Shown here: in pieces, positions 1 to 10,910 of the stretch
Numbering within the stretch: the stretch's first letter is position 1
How the letters are laid out: each line of letters opens with the position of its first letter
Notes under the pieces: generated by a model
Told to the model about the DNA's origin: nothing
What the model saw: only the letters and a program-made list of their open reading frames with translations
Database searches by the model: none
NCBI GenBank assembly: GCA_024138025.1
Contig: JAMXBD010003391.1
Span: 58,711-122,710 of the forward strand
Length of the DNA stretch: 64,000 nt
Direction: 5' to 3'
From: Combretum micranthum
Taxonomy: Eukaryota; Streptophyta; Magnoliopsida; Myrtales; Combretaceae
Translations under genes and position numbers: made by a program

Positions 1-510
1 AAAAATATCAATTATAGCTCATATTCGTGTATTTTGATCATACCGGCAACTTATTTGATAATTCACTAAAATAAATAAATTAATTATCTTATTTTAATTA
101 TGAAAATTCTGCTATAAAAATTTGGAATGCATTTTTCTATTTTTTTTATTTTATTTATAAAAAAAAAAGAACTCTTACAAACCCATACCTATAGTACACT
201 TTTCACACATCACCGTTTTTTCATTTCACTCTTTCTACACTTCATGTATCACTTCATAGCAAATTTTTAACACTTTTTGCTGCCCTTTTATCCTTTGAAA
301 CACTCCAAATTTGATTTAAATAAACCTATTTTAATCCTTCTTTAAGAAGTAACACATATACTTGTTCACACATTACAACTTCAAGTCAAAAACCAACTAA
401 ATTTCCTTCCCTCTCTCTTCCGCAATTCACGCCAGCCATAGTGTGTAACAAGCTGCCATTTCTTTTTTTTTTTTATTTCATTTTGAGTGTCTTTAACTCC
501 TCATATCTCT

Positions 511-520
511 CTATATATGC
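511..520 (+). promoter_or_regulatory. TATA-like box of the partial LTR
   Basis: CTATATATGC lies just upstream of a pyrimidine-rich leader. A sequence resembling a splice donor (AG/GTAAAA) follows at 673-680. The sister LTRs have a TATA box at the equivalent place. Position of the transcription start is inferred. Confidence 0.5.
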
Positions 521-999
521 CATCTCTCATTCACACCTTTAACCCTATACCATTCTTTACAATTTTCCTCTCCATTTCCCTCTCTTTCTCTCTTCATTTG
601 TTCTTATTCTTGCAAGAAGAACTTGATGCCCATCATATAAGTGAGCTCCCACATATATTTCTTGAAGATTCTTAGGTAAAACTCTTATTCCAAGCTTCCA
701 TAATTGATGTAGGTGTAGTATAGCGAGAGTTTCATGCATCAAATGACTTTCCATAAGCTTAAAAGCTAAGGATGATAATGTCAAAATGAAACACTCATCT
801 TACTTATGATTATTCTCTTGTGATCTTAATATTTTCTTACTAGGAGCGGATATATTTTGTGGATCTAACTTTTATGTAACTTTGGTTATGTTTATGTTTA
901 GATCTATGAGTTTATAGCTTACTACCATGGATTTCTTATATTTATCTTCATAGTAGGTGTAGATCTTGGTTTTGAATTCAAACAAAATGGTGAAATTCG

Positions 1000-1850
1000 A
1001 TCTAGGCAAGACCCATATTTAAAAACCACTTTCAAGTTCAAAATGGAAGTTTTACTAGAAATAATGAAGGTTTAATGGGTATATATCATCAAACTTCTTT
1101 TATATGATTCAAAGGTGATTTTCGAAGATTATTTTTCAAAAAAAAAAAATCTATTTTCAGATCTAGACCAAGGCATAACTTAAAAACATGTTTTCCAACT
1201 CAAAAATGATGATTTTATTCAAGATATGGAAGTCTCTTAAGATAGGTTAGGTAAGGGATGAATTTTCATAAGTTAAGATATGTTTTATCAAAAGATATGT
1301 TCAAAAAACAAATTTTGTAAATTCAGATGTAAACCAAGACTAATTTTGGAAACCTATTTTTCAACACCAAAATGAAGGATTTGTTTAAAATATGAAAGGC
1401 TTATGCAATAGGTATCAATAGGAGATTTTTTTGATAAGTAAATGGTAGATCTACTGATAGAGATTCTCAAAATAGGAAGAGATTACAAAATATAAAATTT
1501 GAGTTTTATCCTAACCTTGTGAAATTCGTATCTAGGAAATGATGATATGAAAACCCCCTATTTTTCAAACTAAAAATGAAAGTTTTACTAAAGGAATGAA
1601 GTTCTTAGTGGCTAGGTATGGTTGAGCCTTAAGTTTCCAAGTATCAAATGAGTTTACTTAAAGGAATCACCACAATAATATTTTTTACAAGATTCGGATT
1701 TTAGGAAAAACCATATTTAAAAACATGTTTCCAAAGTGTAAAATGGGAATTTTTATTGAAGAATAAAGGCCTTAAGGAATATACATAATGAGGACTTAAT
1801 TTTAACAAGAACAAATAAATTTTATCAAGGAATTTTTCTAAAAACAAGTG
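1000..1850 (+). repeat. Diverged tandem repeats in the LTR leader (about 170-220 bp period)
   Basis: About five diverged copies are seen, centred near 1,040, 1,210, 1,370, 1,575 and 1,742. Each has an A-rich stretch with an AAATTCG- or GATTCGG-like start, then a TTTCAA..CAAAATG core, then an ATGAAGG..TTAAGG-like tail. Copies differ at many positions, so this is an old array kept in register. The same array is found in the other giant LTRs on both strands. Confidence 0.6.
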
Positions 1851-2807
1851 GGAATTATCAAGAATACAAGACTAGCTTTTCTAAGTTGATTTTTCATAGT
1901 CTTACAAGGAAAAAGTTTTCTAAAAATTTGTTTTATTCAATATCATCAAGAACATATACATATATATCTCATGACATATCATTTATATTAGTAACTTATT
2001 CATATTGCATGTATACTTGCTTTAGATAGTAGAAAATTCATAAACTTTCACAAAATCAATTTTCTAATATGGTTTTGGCTACTGATATGAACTGATCAGA
2101 TCTTTTAGAAGCTTAAAAGTTTTCAAAACTTAAAAATGATATTAGAATTAGATATATCTTTCAAAGTAGATAGAAATCGTTATATAATTTGCTAAATTTC
2201 TAGTTAAAATGACCAAGTTATGGCCGTTTTAAATTGGAATTCCTACGTAGGATGAGAATTATGAACTTGATAGTTTGTATGAGATATAATGGATTAGTTT
2301 TGAGTTGACATACTCATTTGGGTATTTCTTTCCTTAGGTGACTTTGCTTTCAAGGATTCGTTGCCATCTGAATATCACGATTAAAAGACCGGAGTCTAAT
2401 GGATGTGTGAGTTTTCCTCTTATTTTGTTACCTTGTTTGTGCTTGTAGCTAGTAGTTGCATTAGAATTATAGGAACAAGATAAAAACCGATATGAATGGG
2501 GATGTGATAGATGATGAGACTTTGATGTATGTATGCCAAAGAATACTAAAGCATATCGAAACCATGAATCGATTAGATAACTGCACTATTCATATTGTTT
2601 TTGTTTATATTTATGTGTATGATATTGATTGGTCACTCTAAAAAATGTATGAATAACTTGACCTAAGCAAAAATAAATTGGTCATGCATCGCATCGGTCG
2701 AGTTACATTTGGTAGCGTGCTACTCCTATGCAAGAAGATCGGTATGGTTCGAGGTCACACTTAGCGAATGAGACCCGGCTTTAATATTGTGTATGTCGGG
2801 GCATGAC

Positions 2808-3563
2808 ACTGATGGACAGTCTGAGCGAGCCATACAAACCTTAGAAGATATGCTTCGAGCAGGCATGATGGAGTTTAAAGGAAGTTGGGAAGTACACTTA
2901 CCCTTAGTGGAGTTTTGCTTACAACAACAGTTATCACTCGATAATTAAAATGCCACCTTATGAAGCTTTATATGGACAAAAGTGTAGCTCCCCGTTATTT
3001 TGAGATGATGTGGAGAAATTGGTTCTTGGATCGGATCTTTTACAAGATGTCGCTGATAAGGTACGAATTATTCAACAACGAATGAAGGAGGCTAAAGATC
3101 AACAAAAGAGTTAGGCAGATCTGAAAAGGAAGGTTCTTGAGTTCCAAGTAGGAGATCATGTGGACTTAAAGGTAAATCCTATCAAGAGTATTCATCGAAT
3201 CCGCTTGCAAGGAAAGTTAAGCTTTCGGTATATTGATCTATTTGAAATACTAAAGCGTGTTGGGGAGTTGGCATATCGCCTTGCTTTACCACCAAATATG
3301 TCTGGAGTACACAATGTTTTTCAGTCTCCGTTCTTCGTAAGCATATAGCTGACCTGAATCAAGTTGTGGAATTGGAACCGATTTTGTTAAGAGAAAACCT
3401 CACTTATGAAGAGCATCCAATACAGATTCTACATTGAAAAGTTCAAAAGTTGAGGAATAAGGAAATCAAGTATGTTAAGGTTCTTTGGAGAAATCATTCA
3501 TACGATGAGGCAACTTGGGAGGCCGAAAACGAGATGCGACAGAAATACTCCATTTTGTTTTGA
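2808..3563 (+). pseudogene. Chromovirus integrase C-terminus plus chromodomain, broken
   Basis: This is a remnant of the 3' end of a Ty3/gypsy pol gene. It begins with TDGQSERAIQTLEDMLRA, the region just before the catalytic glutamate of chromovirus integrases. It continues through a PYEALYG motif, the SH3-like C-terminal part (a 62-residue open segment at 3,160-3,348 containing SGVHNVFQSPFF) and a chromodomain ending ATWEAENEMRQKYSILF at the stop at 3,561. Several in-frame stops (for example near 2,946, 3,001, 3,112 and 3,346) and frame changes interrupt it, so no integrase can be made. Gag, protease, RT, RNase H and the first half of integrase are absent. The chromodomain identifies a chromovirus. 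The very long LTR suggests the Tekay/Del clade, which is less certain than the chromodomain call. Confidence 0.85.
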
Positions 3564-3607
3564 GGAATCAAGTACGCACTTCAAGTTTTGAGGACAAAAC
3601 TTTCTTT

Positions 3608-3620
3608 AAGATGGGTAGGT
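3608..3620 (+). promoter_or_regulatory. Polypurine tract before the 3' LTR
   Basis: AAGATGGGTAGG lies directly before TGTAAGCC, 45 bases after the chromodomain stop. This is where the plus-strand primer of a Ty3/gypsy element is expected, and it fixes the LTR start at 3,621. Confidence 0.7.
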
Positions 3621-4298
3621 TGTAAGCCTCTAATTTTTAGGGTAAATATCAAGTTCAAACCCTAAACTGGAAAGTCAATTGGAGACCCTAAGTCAATAAA
3701 TTCTCAGGAAACTCTAGTAGTTTAGATCTGATAAACCTGTGTTCCTAAACCAAGAAGTCAAAATATGAGTGAAGAGTATAGTTTGGTTCGTAATAATATA
3801 ATGGTGCTTAAAAAGATCATATTAGCGAATATTCAATCTATTAAGAACCTGATCGGATACAGACTTTGAAAAGCGTGTCCCAAGGCTCGAGATATTAAAT
3901 ATATGATACTAGTACCATTAGAATCGTAATTTCATGAGATTTCCAAATATATCAGTTATATAATTTTTCGGGTTATAAAAGTTACAGTTATAACTTTTTA
4001 TCGTATTTTCATTACTACCGATACTTTAAATGTCTAATCTACTTTTTGATTTTTTTTCACACTATTCACCAAGTACAACTACCCATAACCTATTCCTTAT
4101 ATCCTTACATCCTATTCTTACAATTTCATCATTTTCTTTATAATTTACTTTTCCAATATAACTTTTACTACTAAATTACTTATTTAATTTTGAATCTTAC
4201 ACAACACAACACAACACAAACAACTCCCCCTCTCCCTCTTCCTCTCACAATTTGTTTTATTTATTTTCTTTTATTACACAAACCATAATCCATTTCTC

Positions 4299-4306
4299 TA
4301 TAAATA
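4299..4306 (+). promoter_or_regulatory. TATA box of the 3' LTR
   Basis: TATAAATA within CTCTATAAATACCCC, followed by a pyrimidine-rich leader. The same TATAAATACC motif occurs in the sister LTRs at 13,781 and 16,697, and on the - strand at 30,067 and 61,453. Confidence 0.7.
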
Positions 4307-5558
4307 CCCCTTTATACCAACTTCATTTCACTTTTCCACTTTTCATTAAACCAAACTCTTGCAAAAAATTTTCTTTCTCTCTTCCTCTTCTCCTTGCAAA
4401 CCGTGACACACACCATACACACATACTCACATATTTTCTTCAAGTTTCTTGTTCTAAATATCTAATAGGTAATAGATCTATACCTTATTACCTTAAAAAC
4501 ATGTAATTGTAAGATCATTCATGTGTGATTCCACTAAAAAATCCCCATGAGCTTCAAGCTAGGGATGTGGAAACACTTGAACATGAGATCCTTGCCATCA
4601 CAATGTTATAGATCTTGTTATTTGAGTTATTTTGCTATTACCTTGTTTTATTATCAAGTTATATTGTTATTATTAATGATTTGTGCATATATTCATCATT
4701 TAATCATATTCACATAACCATCATAATATTCATGCATTTATGACTAGTATAGTAAACTAGATCTAGTTGTTTTGAGTTCATAAATGCATTAGGCTTTTGT
4801 TTTATCTTCATAAATAACTTGTAATAGAATGATGATAGTACGAAAAAGATAGAAAGATCAAGATCTAGTTTAGTTTCAGCAAAATGATTTTGAAAATTCG
4901 GATAAAAAAGGAACCATATTTAGAAAAGCCATTTTTCAACTTCAAAGTGTGTATTTTACATTAAAAATGAAGGGCTTAAGGAATAGATATCATAAATGAG
5001 TGATCTTGATGAGTAAAACTTAGATCTACTAAGGAATAGTTTCAAAACAAGGAAAAGTTAACAAAAAAAATTATGTTTCAATCCTAATAACAAGTTGTAA
5101 ATGCATAATAAGGGGAGCTTGAAGTGTAAACACTCATTTTTCAACTCCATAACAAGATTTTTATTAAAGAAATGGAAGCCTTAAGGAGTAGGTTTGATTA
5201 GGAAATAATTTTTGAAAAACTAAAGGAGTTTTACAAAGAAAACAACCTCATATGAAAATTTTAAAATTCGGATTTGAAAATGACCACCATTTAAACCCAT
5301 ATTTCCAAAGGCCAAAATGATGATTTTTATAGAAAAATGGAAGTCCTAGGGGATACATGTAATAAAGATATAATTTTGACAATGATAAGAGAGGTTTATC
5401 AAAGTATAATCCTAGAACAAGAAATGGTTTCAAAGAATAGATTAAACAATGTTTTCATTCTCTAAAATTTTGTAAAATTCGTAATTAGGTAAACCACCTA
5501 TTTAAACTTCTATTTTCTAATCCCAAAATAAAGGTTTTTATTGAAATAATGAAGGTGA

Positions 5559-6181
5559 TGTTAGTGTTTTTACCCAAGGCCAAATATTTGATATTTTCAT
5601 TTTATGGGTTTATAATTATACCTATAGGAATTATTATATTAATTATTCTTAAATAGTTTAAGAATAATAAATGATTATGACATATAATTAATATTTAATG
5701 AAATAATGTATTTTGTTAAATATTAAATAAATATCTCAACATATTTATCTTCTAGGGTTTCATATATGTCTATATATATAGATCTATAGACAGCCTTTTA
5801 GGTCAGACTCTTTAACGTCACATTAGACGGCAGAGAAATTCTGCAAACCTAAAAGAAATTTTCGAAACCCAAGAGAGTGTGAGAAATTCGTATCTCTAGG
5901 AGCCCCTTCAAAACCAAATCTAGAAGCGTTCTAGATTGCGCTAGCACGCAAGAGGAGAATCCGAATCAAGGTCATTCTCGTGTGGATACCATAGAGGGCG
6001 TTCGCAACGTGGCAACGTCTACAGATCTGTATCATCAAATACCTTTTGAAATCTAAAAGGTAATAAAACTTGAACTTTTATTTTCGTTTTTTGTATCTAA
6101 TAAAAAACACATGGATACTGGAATTAGGGTTTTAATTTAAAAAAAAAAATTCCGCTGCAAATTTGATAATAAAACCCAACA
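5559..6181 (+). mobile_element. Solo LTR, probably Ty1/copia, with perfect 5-bp TSD
   Basis: A 623-bp sequence opens TGTTAGTG and closes CCCAACA. It is flanked on both sides by GGTGA (5,554-5,558 and 6,182-6,186). Inside are a TATA-rich stretch near 5,775, a leader, AATAAA-like poly(A) signals near 6,065 and 6,170, and an A-rich tail region. No coding capacity is present. Removing it with one TSD copy restores the host LTR. The short TGTTA..AACA ends suggest a copia LTR, but the family is not proven from this sequence. Confidence 0.8.
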
Positions 6182-8064
6182 GGTGATGGCTATTTAGGTC
6201 ATCAAGGTTGAGTTTTGAGAAAAGCAAGTGTGACTTTACGAAGAAGAAAAACTATTTTTCTTAAATCTAGTAAATTTCAAAAGTTTTGCAAAGCAAAAGT
6301 TTTTCAAAAAGAATTCTTAGTACCATACCATTAAGAATATACATATAGATACTTCATCTCATAACATTCATGACAATAGCTTGTAGATATTGCATATATA
6401 CAAGATGCATTTGTAGAAACAAAGTTAGGAAAATAATGTCCTATACATCCAATTTGACATTATCTAAGTACATGAGAAATTAGAATTACCAAAACCCATA
6501 AATCATGCATGATATTGAGTTTTATATGTATATAATAGAGTCTTACAAGTTATAATGATAGCTAAGTATCTATCAAAGCTATAGTATGATGCTTGGTTTG
6601 GAATTAGGAGTTGAATTGTGGAATGAAGAATTCGTATAGTATTTTGTACCCTACTGTTCATGGACCAAATGACCTTTTTGTCAGAATTAACTCTAGAAAT
6701 AGATATCTCTCATCGAATAGATAGAAATCGGTATATAATATGCAAAATTCCGAGTTAAAATAATCAAGTTATGGTTGTTTTAAGTTGGAATTTCCTCTTA
6801 AACGAATTTTGACGAACTTGTTAGAATAGAATTTATAAGTTCATTCAAACTTCATAGAAATACTCATTAGAGTTATTTCTTTTGATTAGAAGACTAGGGA
6901 GATGGACTAGACCTTCCCGAGGACTATTACGATTAAGTGGATTTTCACGCCATGGCAAAGTGAGTTCACTATCTTTAAATTTCATGCTTGTGAATATGCT
7001 TGTAATGTTAGTGGCATTAGAATTAGGCCAAGATAAAATTTGATTGTGTGTATGAGAATTTTACTTAGGTGAATTGATGATAAGAATATCAAAATGAGCT
7101 TGTTGTAAATATTGTATGATTTAGTATAGAATCGAATTGTCTGCAATATCTGTAATCATCCATGAATTGTTAAATTAATATGACATGATCTTATAATCAA
7201 ATTGACATGCATACCATATGTGGAGTCACATTGCATAGGTTATTATACCTTTATGGGAAGAAGGCATAATAGCTGAGCAACGAGGGGCCTGTAAACTCGA
7301 ATGTTTACGTAATGGCCGGAAATTAAAATGTTGGCGTATGGGCCAGAATTAAAAAAATGTGTGTGGGTGGGCATCTATATCAAACACAATATAAATGAGA
7401 AAAATTAAAATCTATGGTCGTATAGGCCTGAAACACCTAACCCCAAATGGAGGGCATAAATCCATTCAATATAAGATTTTCAAAAGATCTTATGTATTTT
7501 ATGCTCACGTATTTGTGCATTTCATATGGATGTTAAAATAACTTGTCTGTTATTTATTGCTTGTTGAGCATTTAATTTTGGAAGTGAAAGTCACTAAGCT
7601 CGTAAGCTTATACCCTAATAGTTTCCTGTTGCAGTATGAATATTTATGTCTATCCCCGAGAGGCCACTTTCCTCAGGTATAATTTTTGGAACTTAAGGAG
7701 CTTTTTGAAGAAGTCGGGACCTAGATATAGGCATAGACTTCTAGTTGAATCTCCACAACCTATATATATAATGGTTGGTGTAAGAGACTTTTGAGAACTG
7801 AAGAACTCTTAATATTTTGTCGGGAGTATGCCCCTTAGATCATGTAATAGATTAAATCTGGATATAACTGTTATGATTTACATTCTTATTGCTATGTATT
7901 TCTTCCTAAGCTATTTCGATTCAAAGTATGGTTCCCTATATGTTAAACGTGGGCTTTGCACTCGGTGTTTAAACTTATGGAGTGACTAAGGTTGTTATGC
8001 TTGAGTTTAGATATCGAGTGTGGCGGCAGACTGTCGCGTTTAGGGTACCCTTTGGGGCGTGACA

Positions 8065-8274
8065 AAGACCACACAGAGTGTGATACTAATAAGATGCCCT
8101 AATGATCCTTGTGTGTCGTTGTCCCTATTGGAGTTGCACTTAGAAATGATTTCGTTAAATTAGGAGTCGTTCCGGTCCGTATAGCAAAACGCAACGATGT
8201 GTAGGGAGTATCCAACATCAATATATTATATATAAACTATTTTATTCTAATTATTAGAGAGTGTTTATGCATAA

Positions 8275-8313
<39 letters not shown>

Positions 8314-8339
8314 AATAAATAAATCAATAAAAAGAGAGA
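8065..8339. other. Unassigned sequence with a microsatellite
   Basis: No reading frame, LTR end or family similarity is recognised here. It contains an (AAT)n/(AAAT)n microsatellite at 8,275-8,324. It may be the flank into which the neighbouring chromovirus inserted, or the eroded 5' edge of the Athila relative to its right. Confidence 0.4.
8275..8324. repeat. (AAT)n/(AAAT)n microsatellite
   Basis: About ten AAT triplets run directly into about five AAAT units. Confidence 0.95.
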
Positions 8340-8344
8340 CATGA

Positions 8345-8660
8345 TGAACGCTGGCATATGAAAATTCAAGGCCATCGGTATAAAGCCAACGTTTGCAATC
8401 AAGGCCAAATTAATTAGAACACCGGCTTGATACCATTTACGCTGCCAATGTTTAGGGCAGCGTAAACATAATTTTTTAAGGGTATTTAGCCCCGACGAAC
8501 ACTGGCACCTGGGTTCTTAACACCGCTAGCATTGCATTCGGCATAGATCTGTACGTTGACAGTGAACATGGGAAAGCCGCCGGCCATTTGCTTTCGGTAA
8601 GAATTAAAATTTCGATACACCGACGTCTACGCCGCTGGTGTAATAGATAAATCTATGGGC
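8345..8660 (+). repeat. GC-rich palindromic word cluster in the internal spacer
   Basis: Words related to TACGCCGGCGTA recur, such as ACGCTGGC, CACCGGC, ACGCTGCC and ACGCCGCTGG. The clearest structure is an inverted repeat with perfect 11-bp arms, TTTACGCTGCC at 8,436-8,446 and GGCAGCGTAAA at 8,456-8,466. The cluster stands out as a GC island in AT-rich sequence and lies just upstream of the leader of the ORF-1-like gene. The same vocabulary is in this element's own LTR. Confidence 0.65.
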
Positions 8661-8691
8661 GTTTGTTCTGCAAATTCAATTTTTAACAGTA

Positions 8692-8715
8692 TCTCTCTCT
8701 CTCTCTCTCTCTCTC
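8692..8715 (+). repeat. (CT)n tract in the leader
   Basis: An uninterrupted CT dinucleotide run starts a strongly pyrimidine-rich leader that extends to about 8,800. Such tracts are common in plant core promoters and 5' leaders. Confidence 0.9.
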
Positions 8716-8823
8716 TTCCTCATTTCTCTCTAACTTACTATCACTTTCATGCATTCTTAACTCTCCCTTACACTCTTTCTCAATAATTCCTCCTCCCATT
8801 CGCTTAGATTCAATCGTGATCAA

Positions 8824-9681
8824 GTAAGTCTCCTAAATTACTTCCTTTTATTTGATCTCTAATGCAATTGCTCTCATATATGCAATAAATTTATTGATTG
8901 GAGAATTGGCTTGTGTGAATGTGAGAAATGATAGAAATTGGTGGATGGATTAACTGATTCGGATTTAGATGGGATTTGGTGGATTGAATGGTTGGATGAA
9001 TTTTTGGAGTTGGATTTGAGCTCCTTGCATGTTGATTACAACTGCTGAGATATTGATTCATAAATTGTAGTCTATGCGTGAATTAAGATTCTTAACTGAA
9101 AAGTTTGATTTGAAATTTGAAAAATTTGTGGCTTTTGTGTTTTTACTGAAATTGGATGAATAAAATGGTTTTCTATGCTGTGATTTAGCTCCAATTGGTT
9201 TAATTACTCCAATTTGGACTTAGGAATTCGAACTTGTGCAAATTTTGAAGATAAAATAGGGTTTATAAGTGTTTAAAAGAGTTTTTGATGGAATGTTTTT
9301 GAAAATCATAACTTACTCTTCTCCCAATGAACTTTGAATTCCTAGCATTCAATTCTAAGCTAGCTAGTCTAGCCTACTAGTTTTGATTCCATTTTGCAAG
9401 TGTAGATTTATCAACACCAATTCCATGCCATGTGCTTTATTGTTTGATATGCCTAGGATTCTAGATTTGTTTAAACTTATGTTGTGACATGTATTAGGCA
9501 TATATTATGAGTGCATTCAACCAAATTACTCTAGGATTATTAGAATTAGAATTGTGTTAAGCCTTGTTCTTTAATGTTATGACATGATTCATTAGATTTA
9601 GGCTTTATCTTGAACACAATTCTGATATTGATATTTTGTAAGTGGTGATTTCCTTTTATAATTAAGATTACTATTTTTCAG
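8824..9681 (+). other. Putative intron before the ORF-1-like pseudogene
   Basis: The donor is ATCAA/GTAAGT and the acceptor is TATTTTTCAG, followed two bases later by the ATG at 9,684. The Athila-type element has an intron-like segment at the same place (52,927-53,643), also ending one base before its ATG. Conservation of the arrangement between two diverged elements supports a real 5' UTR intron. Splicing itself is inferred. Confidence 0.55.
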
Positions 9682-9683
9682 GA

Positions 9684-10910
9684 ATGGCACCAAAGCAAAA
9701 GAAGCAAAAGATAGTTGAAGCTTCTTCATCTGGTTCACAAACTAGAAATTTACTTTCTAGTCAACAATATGCCAAGGGTAGAAAGAAATGGTTGATGAAG
9801 ATGGACTTTTGAATAGTCAATATTTGGATTGGAGTTTACTGGAGGAATTTGGAACTCATAACACTATTCAAAATTTAATCCAAGATGGAGCATGGAGCAG
9901 GCTGTTTGAGTTGAGAGAATCGACCTATAAAAATTTAACGATGAGTTTCTCTCAACTCTTAAGGTAGATCCAGATAAAGAGAACTCCACTTTTACCTTTC
10001 AAGTCTATGGGGAGGTCAAGAAGATTGAACTGAAATGGATAGGTACAATACTTAGCCTATATGATGATATTTAAGAGAATTATGAGTTACTAAATTCATG
10101 GCCAAAAGGAAAGAATGAGATGGATCAAGAAACTTATTGGGCACAGATGATTCGTCATTTGCCAGATCCATTCATTCCATCCAAGTCACTTGCCTCCACT
10201 TTTCAAAAAGTGGAACACAAATTGCTGCACTACATTCTTGCATACCCTGAGTTGCAAGAAAACTAGTCACAACAAGGTGACTAGTTTTGATATGTTTTAT
10301 CTGTATAGCTTGATTTCAGCAATAGAATTAACTTGGAAGTGGAAATAGAAAATTTTATATTTAGGCAAGCTGATGATACCAGGACCAAGTTCCTGTTTTG
10401 TAGAGGTTACATCACCAAACTATTGAAAGGAATGATTTTTGAAGAACCAGTTGGTGATGAAGAATTGATAGCAAGAAGATCTCATTTGCTTCATTTAGAG
10501 GATAGGGACTTTTCAAAGCCCCTAGAGGAGTTCAGTAGGCAGCAGATGAGATTCAAGATCAAGATAATCAGCCTCCAGCAGCTCCTACTAACATCCCATC
10601 ATCTTCTGCTCCACCTCCTTCTCCTGGTACTTCATCTGGATATTATATGGACCAGCTCAGGCTGGATATTAAAGATCTAAAGAAGCAGAATCAAGACCTC
10701 TAGGATAGAAAGGATAAAGAGATTAAGAAGAACAAGAAATTCCAGAGCATGATCTTCAAAGCAGTGAAATCTGCTATCTGCTACATCAACCAAGCAGCTA
10801 GGGATGAGTTGATTTATGAGACTTCTACAGAGTCTAGACCCAGCTCAGAGCACACTCACATAGCTAGCCTAGAGTGTATCAGTCAATCCAATCCAGGGCC
10901 AAAGAGATAG
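9684..10910 (+). pseudogene. Broken ATHILA ORF-1-like gene of the decayed element
   Basis: It starts ATGGCACCAAAGCAAAAG and encodes a lysine-rich N-terminus like that of the gene at 53,645. Pieces in different frames match the intact relative in order: a stretch reading FQVYGEVKKIELKWIG (relative: FQAFGKVYKITLAQF), one reading YWAQMIRHLPDPFIPSKS (relative: YWQELCDCAIRYKPSRSK), and an open piece at 10,333-10,680 with FRQADDTRTKFLFCRGYITK (relative: IRQATDTRTKGIFCGGYITK). The C-terminal part (KDKEIKKNKKFQ, then AICYINQAARDEL) ends at the stop at 10,908. Several stops and frame changes disable it. The family's function is not known. The family name (Pfam's ATHILA ORF-1) is from memory and was not searched. 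Confidence 0.75.

Larger units (their letters stand above)
1..2800 (+). mobile_element. Partial giant LTR of a chromovirus (5' part outside window)
   Basis: This is the middle and later part of a large LTR, recognised by alignment by eye with the reverse complement of the solo LTRs at 31,573-36,646 and 37,006-42,021. It opens in the U3 block that has its counterpart near 35,560-35,650. It has a TATA-like box at about 511, a pyrimidine-rich leader, a run of diverged repeats between about 1,000 and 1,850, and the conserved block at 2,203-2,242. It stops near 2,800, about 0.75 kb short of the usual LTR end, where integrase coding sequence begins abruptly. Short reading frames here (for example 487-675) have no recognisable domain and fall in leader sequence. 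It may be the 5' LTR of the element whose integrase follows, or a separate insertion, because it resembles the - strand copies more than the LTR at 3,621. Confidence 0.75.
3621..8064 (+). mobile_element. 3' LTR of the chromovirus (4.44 kb, or 3.8 kb without its insertion)
   Basis: The LTR opens TGTAAGCCTC and closes GGGGCGTGACA, the terminal pattern shared by all the large LTRs in this window. Ordered blocks are: a U3 block with AAAGCGTGTCCC near 3,868; a TATA box at 4,299; a pyrimidine-rich leader; a donor-like AG/GTAATA at 4,467; diverged leader repeats centred near 4,945, 5,145, 5,315 and 5,525; the conserved AAGTTATGG block near 6,765; and a CTAAGCTCGTAAGCTTA block near 7,595. It lies immediately after a polypurine tract and integrase remnant, which shows that the TGTAAG..GTGACA sequences are LTRs and not complete small elements. 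A 623-bp copia-like solo LTR is inserted at 5,559. It contains no recognisable gene. Confidence 0.85.

Noticed and set aside
3621..8064. A small autonomous or MITE-like element instead of an LTR
   Set aside because: It directly follows a chromodomain integrase remnant and polypurine tract, has a TATA box and leader, TG..CA-type ends, and sister copies with 5-bp TSDs and no inverted terminal repeats.
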